A stretch of 64,000 nucleotides of DNA, taken from the NCBI RefSeq assembly GCF_052113705.1, contig NZ_JBGQOG010000005.1, forward strand, positions 248,001 to 312,000. Direction: 5' to 3'. Within the stretch, counting starts at the first letter, position 1; the number at the start of each line of letters is the position of its first letter. The translations under genes and the position numbers were made by a program. Under the pieces are notes generated by a model. The model was given only the letters and a program-made list of their open reading frames with translations, made no database searches and was not told where the DNA came from. This DNA is from JBGQOG01 sp052113705 (lineage in GTDB: Bacteria > Pseudomonadota > Alphaproteobacteria > Rhodobacterales > Rhodobacteraceae). Of this stretch, positions 25,994-35,255 are shown piece after piece.

Positions 25994-27364
25994 TCAGAGC
26001 TCTTTCTCAACCCGCGCGAAAGCACTGTTGAGCGCATCCACAATCACCATGACCTCTTGCTCATTGATCACCAGCGGCGGCGACAGGATGATGGTCGATC
26101 CGGCGGGCCGCACAATCGCGCCCGCGTCGCGGGCATAGGCGGCGACCTTTTCGCCAAGGCCGGTGCCGGGGTCCAGCGACAGCCGGGTCTTTTTGTCCGA
26201 GACAAGGTCAATGCCCACCATCAGGCCCTTGCCACGCACCTCGCCGACAAGGCTCGAAGAGGTGGCGAGATGCTGCAGACTGTCGAGCAGCAGTTTGCCT
26301 TGCCGGGCGGCATTGGCGGGCAGATCCTCACGCTCGACGATGTCGAGGGCGGCCAGACCCGCCGCGCAGGCCAGCGGGTGACCCGTCGCGGTAAAGCCGT
26401 GCATGATGATGCCATTGGGCGAAAAGCCCTTGTACCAGGCAGAAGTGACACGCTTGTTGAACGCGGTTGCGGCCAACGGGATATAGCCCGACGAGATGCC
26501 CTTGGCGAAGCACATGATATCGGGTTTCACGCCCCAGCCGCGCGCGCCGAACATGCTGCCGGAGCGGCCGAACCCGGTGACCACCTCATCCGAGATCAAC
26601 AGGATATTGTGGCGGTCCAGCACTTCACGCACCTTGGGCCAGAAGCTGGCGGGGGGTACGATGACACCGCCCGCGCCCTGAATCGGCTCGGCGATGAAGG
26701 CGGCAACTGATTCAGGTCCTTGGTGATAGATCTCGCGCTCAAGGAGCGTGACGATCATCGCCGAGAGCGCTTCCGGATCCTCGGTATAGGGGTTGCGGTA
26801 GGTCCAGGGGGTGTCGATCTGCGTGCAACCGGGCAAAAGCGGGCCATAGACGTTGCGGTAATAGGGCGCGCCATTGACGGAGACGCCGCCGAAATGGATG
26901 CCGTGATAGCCATTCTTCAGCGAGATGAACTTGTAGCGGCCCGATTCGCCCATCAGGTTCCAGTACTGCCGCGCGAGCTTCAGCGCGGTTTCCACCGCAT
27001 CCGAGCCGTTGGCCGAGAACAGCACCTTGTCCATCTCTTCCACATCGGCCATCGCGCAGATCTTGGCCGACAGTTCAATCGACGGGCCCGTCGCCGTGCC
27101 GGCAAAGCTGGAGTAATACGAGATCTTGTCCATCTGCGCGATGATGGCCTCTTTCACCTCGCGGCGGTTGTGCCCGACATTGACGTTCCACAGGCCGCCA
27201 ATGCCATCGACATAGGATTTGCCATCGATATCGGTGACATAGCACCCTTGCGAGTCAGTGATGATCTGCGGCGGATGCTCTTGCGAGATCAGCGGATGGG
27301 TCATCGGGTGGAACTGATGGCGTGCGTTATGCTCGCGCAGGAAGTTATCCGTGCGGTCCAACAT
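25994..27364 (-). CDS. Class III aminotransferase (omega-transaminase)
   Basis: A PLP-dependent enzyme of 456 residues that should move an amino group from an amine or omega-amino acid to a keto acid such as pyruvate, giving an aldehyde. Features: substrate-side N-terminus (GLWNVNVGHNRREV), PLP contacts FSANGSDAVETALKLAR, YHGIHFGGVS, LISDEVVTGFGRSG, and the PLP lysine in CFAKGISSGYIPL. The start at 27364 has GGAGAC upstream; the longer frame has none. It follows the APC permease gene by 66 bases, so amine uptake and transamination are linked. Confidence 0.85.
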   Translation of the reverse strand: MLDRTDNFLREHNARHQFHPMTHPLISQEHPPQIITDSQGCYVTDIDGKSYVDGIGGLWNVNVGHNRREVKEAIIAQMDKISYYSSFAGTATGPSIELSAKICAMADVEEMDKVLFSANGSDAVETALKLARQYWNLMGESGRYKFISLKNGYHGIHFGGVSVNGAPYYRNVYGPLLPGCTQIDTPWTYRNPYTEDPEALSAMIVTLLEREIYHQGPESVAAFIAEPIQGAGGVIVPPASFWPKVREVLDRHNILLISDEVVTGFGRSGSMFGARGWGVKPDIMCFAKGISSGYIPLAATAFNKRVTSAWYKGFSPNGIIMHGFTATGHPLACAAGLAALDIVEREDLPANAARQGKLLLDSLQHLATSSSLVGEVRGKGLMVGIDLVSDKKTRLSLDPGTGLGEKVAAYARDAGAIVRPAGSTIILSPPLVINEQEVMVIVDALNSAFARVEKEL

Positions 27365-27430
27365 GATTGTCTCCAGTGGGAAAGGGGGGGTGGCCGCATT
27401 GCGTGCCACCGGGGGAATTGATCGGGGGCG

Positions 27431-28882
27431 TTATTCGAAAACGCTGCCCAGATTGTCGTAAAGGGCGGGGTTTGCGCGTTTGATCCGGGTTGCGACCAGC
27501 AGGCCGATGACGCCCGCAGCCGCAATGATGACGGGGACCAGATAGACAATGGGCGAGTCCACGCCGATCAGCATTCTGAGGTTCTGCAAGACCAGCGCGA
27601 TGACCGTCACCAGACCCGCGAGGCCGAGAAGCGGCAGGATCAGGGTCATCAGAAGCGGGTGTTCAGGGGCATTGACCCGCCGGAAATAGGCGATGATCGC
27701 CAGCGAGACCATGACCTGCACCGCCAGCACCGCAAGGACCGCCATGCCCGACATCCAGGAGAAGACGATCCGCATCGGATCGGCGCCGAGCAGGATGAAC
27801 GTGCCGAGGATGATTGCTGCCGTGGCGGTTTGCAGATAGCCCGCATGCGAGGGTGAGCCGTAGACCGGATGCGCCTGACCGAGGGTTTTGGCAATGATCC
27901 CTTCACGGCCGAGCGCGAAGAAATAGCGGTTCAGCGTGTTGTGGAACGACAGCACGCAGGCAAAGAGCGAGAGCAGCAGCAGCGCGTTCATCAAGGTCAC
28001 CGACCAATGGCCGAGCACGTTTTCGGCGGCGGTGAAGAACAGCGTCTCCAACCCGTTCTGCGCCACGCTCTGGATGTTCGAGGGGCCGTAATAGACCGCG
28101 ATGGCCCAGGTCGAGAGCGCATAGAAGGCGGTGATCAGCGTCACGGCGACATAGGTGGCGCGCGGGATCGTGCGGTGCGGATCGCGGGCTTCATCGCCGA
28201 AGATCGCGGTGGCTTCAAAGCCGATGAACGAGCCGATCACAAAGACCAGTGCCACGCCAAGGCCGGGGGAGAACACGGTTGCCGGGGCGAAGGTGGTCAG
28301 GGTCAGGCCCTCGGGGCCGCCGCCCTGCAGGATGATGCCGATGTCCAGCATCAACAGGATCAGAACCTCCAGCGTCATCGCCACCGCAAGGATCTTGCCG
28401 GAAAAGGCAATGTTGCGCTGCCCGGCCAGATGCACCAGCAGCATGGCGATCAGCGACCAGACAAACCACGGCGCTTCAAGCCCGAGGCCCGCCATCGCGC
28501 CCTGAAAGAACACGCCGAACATCGCGTAAACCGCGCATTGCACCGCCGTATAGGTCAGCAGCGCCATCATCGCCCCGGCAACGCCGGCGGGGCGCCCCAG
28601 GCCCTGCGCGATATAGGTGTAGAAACCGCCGGTGCTGCCGATATGGCGGCTCATGGTGGTGAAACCGGCCGAAAAGATGATGTAGAGCAGCCCGGAGAGC
28701 AAAAACGCTCCCGGCACGCCCGCGCCATTGCCAAAGGCGAAGGCCACGGGCGACGCGCCCACCACGGCGGTCAGCGGTGCCGCCGCCGCCACGACAAAAA
28801 ACACGATATGCGCGAGACCGATCGAGTTCCGCTTGAGATGCGTGGTGCCGTTTGGCGGCGCCGTTTGGGCATCGAATGACAT
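27431..28882 (-). CDS. APC-family amino acid/amine permease
   Basis: A secondary transporter of 483 residues with about 12 helices. The N-terminal APC hallmark is visible (LAHIVFFVVAAAAPLTAVVG, GSTGGFYTYIAQGLG), as is GFEATAIFGDEARDPHRTIP. It probably imports the amine or amino acid used by the following transaminase. Start 28882 was chosen over the 29005 frame; GGGAGT lies upstream. It is divergent from an AraC-type gene, with 110 bases between the starts. Confidence 0.85.
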   Translation of the reverse strand: MSFDAQTAPPNGTTHLKRNSIGLAHIVFFVVAAAAPLTAVVGASPVAFAFGNGAGVPGAFLLSGLLYIIFSAGFTTMSRHIGSTGGFYTYIAQGLGRPAGVAGAMMALLTYTAVQCAVYAMFGVFFQGAMAGLGLEAPWFVWSLIAMLLVHLAGQRNIAFSGKILAVAMTLEVLILLMLDIGIILQGGGPEGLTLTTFAPATVFSPGLGVALVFVIGSFIGFEATAIFGDEARDPHRTIPRATYVAVTLITAFYALSTWAIAVYYGPSNIQSVAQNGLETLFFTAAENVLGHWSVTLMNALLLLSLFACVLSFHNTLNRYFFALGREGIIAKTLGQAHPVYGSPSHAGYLQTATAAIILGTFILLGADPMRIVFSWMSGMAVLAVLAVQVMVSLAIIAYFRRVNAPEHPLLMTLILPLLGLAGLVTVIALVLQNLRMLIGVDSPIVYLVPVIIAAAGVIGLLVATRIKRANPALYDNLGSVFE

Positions 28883-28992
28883 TATGATGACTCCCTGATG
28901 ATGCTTTTGTTTTTTGCCAGTATGCCACGCGCGTCTTGACAGCCCATTGCCAACCGCGCCATTGATCCGATAAATTGCGCCAAGGAGAGCCC

Positions 28993-30063
28993 ATGCGGCA
29001 CGCAAACAGCCCCACCGGGCAGCCGGGCCGGACGACCATACGCGCTTCGGCGCTGACGCCGCTTTATGAGTATCTCGTGGCGTCGCCGATCGACGAATCA
29101 GGGCTGCTGGCAGAGCAGAACCTGCGGGTTGCTGATCTGGCGGATCCGTATTCGGTTGTGGCGCTGTCGCAATATGTGGCGCTTTTCGAGGCGTCGGCCG
29201 CAGCCCTTGAGGATGCCTCGCTGGGCTTGCGGATCGGCATGAAGGCCCGGCCCGCGGATATGGGGCCGATGGGCGTCTTGTTCTCGCTGTCGCCCACCCT
29301 GCGCGTTGGGATGCAACGGCTTGCGGCCCATGTGATGGCCCTGCAGGGCGGCACGCAGTCCTCGCTCTTCGAGGCGGATGACGAGTTGGTCTGGACCTAC
29401 AGGCCGAGCGACCCCGCGCTGTGGCCGCGCCGTCAGGATGCGGAATACACGCTGGCGGCGGTCTGTCAGTTGATCCGCTCGAGCTTTGCTTCGGACTGGC
29501 GCCCGGTGGAGGTGCATTTCGAGCATGGCGACGAGGCGGACCCGGCGTTGATGCAGCGCGTTTTCCGCGCCCCTGTCCTTTATCGCCAGCCCTGCAACCG
29601 GCTGATCCTGCGGCGCAGCGATGCGATGCGGGTCTACCGCGCCGAGGACAAGGGGCTGGTCACCATTCTCGAACATCACATCGGTGATCTGATCCGGCAA
29701 TCGACGTCCAGCCTCTCGGTCACCGAGAATGTGCGCAACATGATCGGCGCGTTCCTCGGCAAGAAACCGATCACGGTCGCCTCACTCGCGGCGGAAATGC
29801 GGATGTCGCCGCGCAGTTTTCAGCGGCATCTGGCCGAGGCGGGCACGTCGCTGCGGGCCTTGCTGCGCGAGCACCGCGAGGCTTTGGCCGTGACGCATCT
29901 GGGCGAGACGGGCGCGCAGGTGGGGCAGGTTGCCGACGCGCTGGGATATGCGGATGGTACGGTGTTCTGGCGGGCCTATCGCAGCTGGACCGGACAGGAA
30001 CCGAGTGCCCTGCGCAAGCGTGGAACGGGTAAAAGCCCCTCCGGCGCAGGGCCGGAGGGGTAG
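28993..30063 (+). CDS. AraC-family transcriptional regulator
   Basis: A regulator of 356 residues with an N-terminal arabinose-binding-like domain (about residues 20-200) and a C-terminal AraC DNA-binding domain (about 250-345: ASLAAEMRMSPRSFQRHLAE, GQVADALGYADGTVFWRAYR). The start at 28993 has AAGGAG seven bases upstream. It is divergent from the permease-transaminase pair and is the likely activator of that pair, probably in response to the amine or its product. Its last codons form one arm of the terminator used by the convergent aldehyde dehydrogenase gene. Confidence 0.85.
   Translation: MRHANSPTGQPGRTTIRASALTPLYEYLVASPIDESGLLAEQNLRVADLADPYSVVALSQYVALFEASAAALEDASLGLRIGMKARPADMGPMGVLFSLSPTLRVGMQRLAAHVMALQGGTQSSLFEADDELVWTYRPSDPALWPRRQDAEYTLAAVCQLIRSSFASDWRPVEVHFEHGDEADPALMQRVFRAPVLYRQPCNRLILRRSDAMRVYRAEDKGLVTILEHHIGDLIRQSTSSLSVTENVRNMIGAFLGKKPITVASLAAEMRMSPRSFQRHLAEAGTSLRALLREHREALAVTHLGETGAQVGQVADALGYADGTVFWRAYRSWTGQEPSALRKRGTGKSPSGAGPEG
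30030..30060 (-). terminator. Terminator of the ALDH operon, embedded in the end of the AraC gene
   Basis: CCCCTCCGGC (30036-30045) pairs perfectly with GCCGGAGGGG (30051-30060). Read on the minus strand it is followed by CTTTTA, so it ends the operon whose last gene stops at 30092. The stem lies inside the AraC coding sequence. Confidence 0.75.
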
Positions 30064-30091
30064 TCGGGGGGGAAGAAGCCGGGGTCTGGCG

Positions 30092-31600
30092 TCAGCGGTA
30101 GGCGATGCAGACCGATTTGGTCTCGAGGTAATTCTCGACCGCGCCCGCGCCATGTTCGCGCCCGATGCCGGATTGCTTCATGCCGCCGAACGGCATGTTC
30201 TGATCCGGAATGTTGTGGCTGTTGACCCAGACGGTGCCCGCCTGAAGCCGGGGCACATATTTCATCATCTTGTTGAGGTCAGTGGTCCAGATCGAAGCGC
30301 CCAGACCAAAGCGGGTGTCATTCGCCATACGGATTGCCGCATCTTCATCGGTGAAGGGGGTGACCGAGATGACAGGGCCGAAGACCTCGTCCTGCATCAG
30401 GGCCATGTCCTGGCGCACATCGGTAAACACCTCGGGCGCGACGAAAAAGCCGTCTTCCGGCGCGGTGGCGCAGATCATCGGTTTTGCGCCCTGTTCGATC
30501 CCGCGCGCGATGCAGGATTTCACATGCGCCTGATGGCGGGCGGAAACCACGGGGTTGATCTGGTGACGCGGGTCAAGGCCGGAGCCGATGGAGAGGCTGC
30601 GGGTGATGTTGGTGATCACCTCCAGCGCCTTTTCGTAGATCCCGCTTTGCGCATAGATCCGCACGCCCGAACAACAGGTCTGCCCGGTGTTGAAAAAGCT
30701 GCCGATGCCCGCCGCGACGCCCAGAAGATCGAGGTCCATGTCGTCAAACATCACCATCGGCGCCTTGCCACCGAGCTCCAGCGTGACGCGCTTCATGTCC
30801 TTCATCGCCTGCACGCCGATCAGCTTGCCGGTCTCGGTCGAACCGGTGAAGGCGATTTTCGCGATGCCGGGATGCGCGACCAGCGGCGCGCCGGTGTCTT
30901 CGCCCATGCCGGTGACGACGTTGACCACCCCCTCCGGGATCCCGGCTTCAAGCGCCAGCTGCGCCAGCCGGATCGAGGTCAGCGGGGTCTCTTCGGCGGG
31001 TTTCAGGACAATCGTGCAGCCCGCCGCCAGCGCAGGCGCAATTTTCCACGAGGCCATGTTCAGCGGGAAGTTCCAGGGGGTGATCGCCGCCACAACCCCC
31101 ACCGGCTCTTTGCGGGTATAGGCCTGATAGCGCATCCCCGGCGGGATCGGGATCGAGACATCCAGCGTGCTGCCGGTGATTTTCGTGGCCCAACCGGCCA
31201 TATAGCGGAAATATTCTGCCGATGCCGTCACTTCGATCAGGCGCGACAGCATGATCGACTTGCCGTTGTTGAGCGTCTCGAGCTGCGCCAGTTCCTCGCC
31301 ATGCGCCTCGATCAGATCGGCGAGTTTCAGCATCAGCCCCTGACGCTGGGCGGGCAGCATTTTCGACCAGGGGCCCTCAAACGCGGCCTGCGCGGCTTTG
31401 ACGGCGCGGTCCACATCTTCGGCCGATCCTGCGGGGACGCGGGCCAGCTCTTTGCCGGTGGCCGGGTTGTAGACGGCAAAGGTCTTGCCGCTGGCCGAGG
31501 CGACATTCTCGCCGCCGATCACCATTTTTGGCGCGGCGAGGAAATCCGCGACGGCGGGCAAAAGCGTGTCAACGGCGCTGTCGGGCGGTGCGATTTTCAT
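30092..31600 (-). CDS. NAD(P)-dependent aldehyde dehydrogenase
   Basis: An aldehyde dehydrogenase of 502 residues, normal family length. It has the cofactor loop FTGSTETGKLI, the catalytic Glu in LELGGK and the catalytic Cys in NTGQTCCSG. It resembles phenylacetaldehyde and betaine-aldehyde dehydrogenases. It lies 80 bases after the hydroxyquinol dioxygenase gene on the same strand, and is separated from the transaminase only by the AraC gene and permease. It may oxidise the aldehyde made by the transaminase; if that is indole-3-acetaldehyde the product is indole-3-acetate. The substrate is not fixed by sequence. Confidence 0.85.
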   Translation of the reverse strand: MKIAPPDSAVDTLLPAVADFLAAPKMVIGGENVASASGKTFAVYNPATGKELARVPAGSAEDVDRAVKAAQAAFEGPWSKMLPAQRQGLMLKLADLIEAHGEELAQLETLNNGKSIMLSRLIEVTASAEYFRYMAGWATKITGSTLDVSIPIPPGMRYQAYTRKEPVGVVAAITPWNFPLNMASWKIAPALAAGCTIVLKPAEETPLTSIRLAQLALEAGIPEGVVNVVTGMGEDTGAPLVAHPGIAKIAFTGSTETGKLIGVQAMKDMKRVTLELGGKAPMVMFDDMDLDLLGVAAGIGSFFNTGQTCCSGVRIYAQSGIYEKALEVITNITRSLSIGSGLDPRHQINPVVSARHQAHVKSCIARGIEQGAKPMICATAPEDGFFVAPEVFTDVRQDMALMQDEVFGPVISVTPFTDEDAAIRMANDTRFGLGASIWTTDLNKMMKYVPRLQAGTVWVNSHNIPDQNMPFGGMKQSGIGREHGAGAVENYLETKSVCIAYR

Positions 31601-31680
31601 AGGTCTCTCCCTGAGTTTTTGCCGCGCCAGTCATCTGGCGGGGCCTTGGGCCGTTCGCGACCCGTGAGTGATGCGCCTTC

Positions 31681-32523
31681 TTAAGAGGCTTTGGTGAGCA
31701 CGAAGTCATAATCGGCCACCCAGGCCTCAGACTGGCTTTGGGTGGGGACAAAGGTGGTGATCAGCGATTGCTTGACGCCAAAGACGGCATCCGAGGTCAG
31801 ATAGTCATCCCCCGCCACAAAGGTGTGGGTGATGACGCGCTCAAACCCCGGGGCGGTCACCAGAAAATGCATATGCGCGGGCCGCCAGGGGTGACGCCCC
31901 AGCGCCGCCAGCATCCGGCCCACAGGGCCATCATCGGGGATCGGATAGGAGACCGGTTTGATCCCGCGGAACGCATAGCGCCCGTCGGGGCCAGTGCGGA
32001 AGATACCGCGATTGTTCCACTGGGGCTGAAGCCCGGGCTGCTGCACGTCGTAAAACCCGTCGGCATTGTCAGACCAGACGTCGATCAGCGCGTTTTCAAC
32101 CGGATTGCCGTCCAGATCGAGGACACGGCCCTGATAGAGGCAGATCTCGCCCTTGCCATCGAGGCTGATCTGCGCGCCCATCGGCCGTTCGGGGGCATTG
32201 GCCACATGAAACGGGCCAAAGACCGTGGTTTCGGTCGCGCCTGCGGGCTTGGGGTGGTTCACCGCATCCACCAGCATCGAGGCGCCCAGCGTGTCTGACA
32301 ACAGGATGAACTCCTGCCGCTGATCGCTGCACATCTGGCCGGTTTCGGTCAGAAAGCCGATGGCGCTCTCCCATTCGGCCTCGGTCAGGCGCACGTCTTT
32401 GATGAAGGCATGCAGATGGCGCACGAGCGAGGACATCACCAGTGCCAGCCGGGGATCGGTTTCGGCACCAATCCGGGCGTTCACAACCTCAACGGAATTC
32501 TCTGCGGTCAGATATTGCGACAT
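31681..32523 (-). CDS. Hydroxyquinol 1,2-dioxygenase (intradiol)
   Basis: A non-heme Fe(III) intradiol dioxygenase of 280 residues that should cleave 1,2,4-trihydroxybenzene to maleylacetate. The hydroxyquinol-type signature is strong: SDTLGASMLVDAVNHPKP, ETTVFGPFHV, YDVQQPG and HPWRPAHMHF with the Tyr/His iron ligands. Hydroxyquinol rather than catechol is preferred because the maleylacetate reductase gene lies seven bases upstream in the same operon. A separate catechol 1,2-dioxygenase is present at 44.7 kb. GAGGT precedes the ATG at 32523. Confidence 0.85.
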   Translation of the reverse strand: MSQYLTAENSVEVVNARIGAETDPRLALVMSSLVRHLHAFIKDVRLTEAEWESAIGFLTETGQMCSDQRQEFILLSDTLGASMLVDAVNHPKPAGATETTVFGPFHVANAPERPMGAQISLDGKGEICLYQGRVLDLDGNPVENALIDVWSDNADGFYDVQQPGLQPQWNNRGIFRTGPDGRYAFRGIKPVSYPIPDDGPVGRMLAALGRHPWRPAHMHFLVTAPGFERVITHTFVAGDDYLTSDAVFGVKQSLITTFVPTQSQSEAWVADYDFVLTKAS

Positions 32524-32530
32524 GGTTACC

Positions 32531-33598
32531 TCATTCGGAGAGTGGACGGGTGCCGTGATAGGCCCGCGCGATAAGGTCGCGCAGGGCCCGGGGCTCAAGC
32601 GGGCGCGGGTTCCAATAGGGATTGGCCAGTGCCAGATTGGCGGCCCGTGCCACCCCGGCCTCCGGCATGCCCAAGGCAGCCAGGCCTGCCGGTGCGCCGA
32701 CCGCCCGGCCCAGATCATAAAGCGCACCCGCGGGATCCGCGCCGAGCACGGATCTGAGCTGCGCCATCACCTCCGGGATCGCCGGGGCATTATAGGCCAG
32801 CGCATGCGGCAAAACCACCGAATGGGTTTCGGCATGCGGCAATTCAAAGCTGCCGCCGAGCGTGTGGCAGAGCTTGTGATGCAGCGCCATCCCGACCGCG
32901 CCAAGGCAGGTGCCGCAGAGCCAGGCGCCATAGAGCGCCTCGCTGCGGGCGGCGCGATCTTGCGGATCCTGCGCGATGGCGGGCAGCGCCCGGGCGAGGG
33001 CCGCGATCGCCTCAAGCGCGAGGGCATTGATCACCGGGTTGGTGTCCCGCGCATAAAGCGCCTCGACCGCATGGGCGATGGCATTGATCCCGCTGGTGCC
33101 CGACATGGCGGCGGGCAGGGTCATTGTCAGATCCACGTCATAGATCACCACTTCGGGCAGCACTTTCGCGGTGACCTGCGTGCGCTTTTGCCCCCCGTCC
33201 GTCTCGCCGATGATCGGCGTCATCTCCGATCCCGCATAGGTGGTGGGCAGCGCGATCTGCGGCAGATCCGTGCGCAGCGCAATCGCCTTGCCAAGCCCGA
33301 TGGCCGAGCCACCCCCGAGCGAGATGACTGCATCCACCCCAAGCTGGCGGGCATGCTCGGTTGCGGCTTCGCTGACCTCCACCGGCGTGTGCATGGCGGC
33401 CCGGGCAAAAACCCCGACGGCGCGGGCGCCAATGCGGGCCGCCAGCGCTTCGGCCTCGGCGGTTTGCGCCGCGGTGGAGAGGATCAGGACCCGCTCCGCG
33501 CCGAGCAGCGTCAGTTCTTCCGGCAGGCGGGCGATGGTGCCGCTGCCGAAAATCACGCGGGCGGGATGGCTGGTGTAGGTAAACTGGCGCTGTTGCAT
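32531..33598 (-). CDS. Maleylacetate reductase
   Basis: An iron-type alcohol dehydrogenase family enzyme of 355 residues that reduces maleylacetate to 3-oxoadipate with NAD(P)H. Visible features: VIFGSGTIARLPEEL at the N-terminus, dinucleotide site SLGGGSAIGLGKAIAL, PTTYAGSEMTPI, and the conserved His-rich segment GMALHHKLCHTLGG and LPHAETHSVVLPHAL. These match the maleylacetate reductase branch. It begins next to the Dabb stop codon and is followed by the hydroxyquinol dioxygenase gene. Confidence 0.88.
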   Translation of the reverse strand: MQQRQFTYTSHPARVIFGSGTIARLPEELTLLGAERVLILSTAAQTAEAEALAARIGARAVGVFARAAMHTPVEVSEAATEHARQLGVDAVISLGGGSAIGLGKAIALRTDLPQIALPTTYAGSEMTPIIGETDGGQKRTQVTAKVLPEVVIYDVDLTMTLPAAMSGTSGINAIAHAVEALYARDTNPVINALALEAIAALARALPAIAQDPQDRAARSEALYGAWLCGTCLGAVGMALHHKLCHTLGGSFELPHAETHSVVLPHALAYNAPAIPEVMAQLRSVLGADPAGALYDLGRAVGAPAGLAALGMPEAGVARAANLALANPYWNPRPLEPRALRDLIARAYHGTRPLSE

Positions 33599-33937
33599 TC
33601 AGACTTCCCCTGCCGATGCGACGACGTAATCGACCTGATGGCGCGCGATGCGCAGCCCGGCCAGCGTATCGCGCAGCGCCAGATGCGCGGGATGAACCGC
33701 ATAGGCCGCGAGTGCGGCAGCACTGTCGAACTCGGTCACCAGCACCATGTCACAGGCGTAGTCGATCCGGCTGATGTCGATGCCGATCTCCAGATGCGTC
33801 ATGCCGGGGATCGCGCCGCGCAGGGCTTCGAATCCGTTGCGTACCCGGGCCATGGCAAGAGAGCGCTCTGCGTCAGTTTCGCCAGTGACCCGCCACATCA
33901 CAATATGGCGGATCGGGCAGGGGGGCTTTGTGGCCAT
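33599..33937 (-). CDS. Dabb-domain (dimeric alpha/beta barrel) protein
   Basis: A protein of 112 residues with the stress-responsive A/B barrel pattern: IRHIVMWRV near the start, then RNGFEALRGAIPGMTHLEIG, LVTEFDSAAALAAYAVHPAH and a C-terminal VDYV strand. Members often dimerise and sit in aromatic catabolism operons; the exact role here is unknown. ATG 33937 has GAGGATCCC upstream, while the longer GTG start at 33958 has no site. It is the first gene of the hydroxyquinol operon. Confidence 0.75.
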   Translation of the reverse strand: MATKPPCPIRHIVMWRVTGETDAERSLAMARVRNGFEALRGAIPGMTHLEIGIDISRIDYACDMVLVTEFDSAAALAAYAVHPAHLALRDTLAGLRIARHQVDYVVASAGEV

Positions 33938-34101
33938 CGGGATCCTCGTGTTTGTCACGGCACAACGTCAGGGTGCCGCTTTTTTCAGCTCTGACAGTAG
34001 CAGCTGCTTTTACAGGATTAATCACGTATTTCAGGAAACAGTTTTGCAGTTTCGTCAAAAAAAGCACCTCGCGCGCAATAAGAGAATTGCCAGATGTCCG
34101 A

Positions 34102-34120
34102 TTTGCAGTAACATTAACGT
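34102..34120 (+). promoter_or_regulatory. Copy of a shared CAGTAAYRTT element, LysR/hydroxyquinol promoter
   Basis: TTTGCAGTAACATTAACGT agrees at 15 of 19 positions with TTTACAGTAATATTACCGC at 42960-42978 in the iacH-iacI intergenic region. It lies 21 bases before the LysR-type start and about 165 bases upstream of the Dabb start. It may be a common regulator site or part of promoter architecture. Confidence 0.4.
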
Positions 34121-34141
34121 AACAAATCATGGATGCACGCA

Positions 34142-35059
34142 ATGGACAGGCTCACCGAACTCGAGGTATTCGCAAAGATCGCCGAAGAAGAAAGCCTGAC
34201 CCAGGCCGCCAGTGCCTTGGGCATTTCCGTCTCGGGCGTCAGCCGGCATCTCTCAGCCCTGGAGGATCGGCTGCAGGTGCGGCTGATCCAGCGCACCACC
34301 CGGCAGATGCATCTGACGCTGGAAGGCGGGCGTTTCGCGGCGAGTGCGCGGGAGATTCTGGCCAGTTTGCGCGACGCGGAGGACAGCATCAGCCATGTCG
34401 CGGCGGAACCGCGCGGCACCCTGCGCGTGGGCGCGTCATTGTCGTTTTCCATGCTGCATCTGATGCCGGTTATCGCGCTGTTCCGCACGCGCTATCCGCA
34501 GGTCAGCGTCGAAGTTCAATCCTCGAACCGGTATTATGATCTGGTCGAGAACGGGTTGGATCTGGCCGTGCGCACACGCCGGGTTGAGGTGGACAGCAGC
34601 GTCACGATCCGCAAACTCGCAGAGGTCAAACGGGTTTTGACGGCGTCACCCGCCTATATTGCGCGCAACGGGATGCCCCGAACCCCCGAAGATCTGCAGC
34701 AACGCGCGATGCTGCTGTACACGTTGGCCGATGATTGGGAGCGCCTGCATTTTTGCCGGGACGGCGAGGTCAGGGTGCTGCCGGTGAAAGGCGAAGTTGT
34801 TTCCAATGATGGGCAATTGCTGCGTCAGGCGGCGCTGGATGGCCTGGGGATCATGGTTCAGCCGGCCTATGTGGTCTATGATGACATCCGCGCGGGACGG
34901 CTGGTGCGCGTGCTGCCCGACTGGGAATTGCCGCGGCTGACGATGAACATTGCCTTCCCGTCGCGCAGCCATCTTCCGGCGCGCACCCGGCTTTTCATCG
35001 ACACTTTGGTCGAGTATTTTTCCGACAACCGCTTCGAAGCTCTGTGGGCGCAGGTTTGA
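34142..35059 (+). CDS. LysR-family regulator of the hydroxyquinol operon
   Basis: A LysR-type regulator of 305 residues. The N-terminal helix-turn-helix is clear (LTELEVFAKIAEEESLTQAA, SALGISVSGVSRHLSALEDR), and the effector-binding domain follows from about residue 90. The sequence resembles CrgA/PA2818-type regulators. It is divergent from the Dabb-reductase-dioxygenase operon, which it probably controls. ATG 34133 is an equally possible start, three codons longer. Confidence 0.82.
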   Translation: MDRLTELEVFAKIAEEESLTQAASALGISVSGVSRHLSALEDRLQVRLIQRTTRQMHLTLEGGRFAASAREILASLRDAEDSISHVAAEPRGTLRVGASLSFSMLHLMPVIALFRTRYPQVSVEVQSSNRYYDLVENGLDLAVRTRRVEVDSSVTIRKLAEVKRVLTASPAYIARNGMPRTPEDLQQRAMLLYTLADDWERLHFCRDGEVRVLPVKGEVVSNDGQLLRQAALDGLGIMVQPAYVVYDDIRAGRLVRVLPDWELPRLTMNIAFPSRSHLPARTRLFIDTLVEYFSDNRFEALWAQV

Positions 35060-35255
35060 GGGCACAAGTCTGAGGGCAGGGGCCCGGCCGGATTTTGCAT
35101 TATCCCGGGAATTGCAAGAATATGCAGGGCGCAGGGCGACGCTCCGCAGCGCGGGATGTCCGAATGCGCGGCTTTCGAGATATACCAATCACACCTGACG
35201 CAGCCCCGCCCCGAAAGGGTCAATATCGGTGGCCCGGCCTTGGGGGGGGGCGGTC

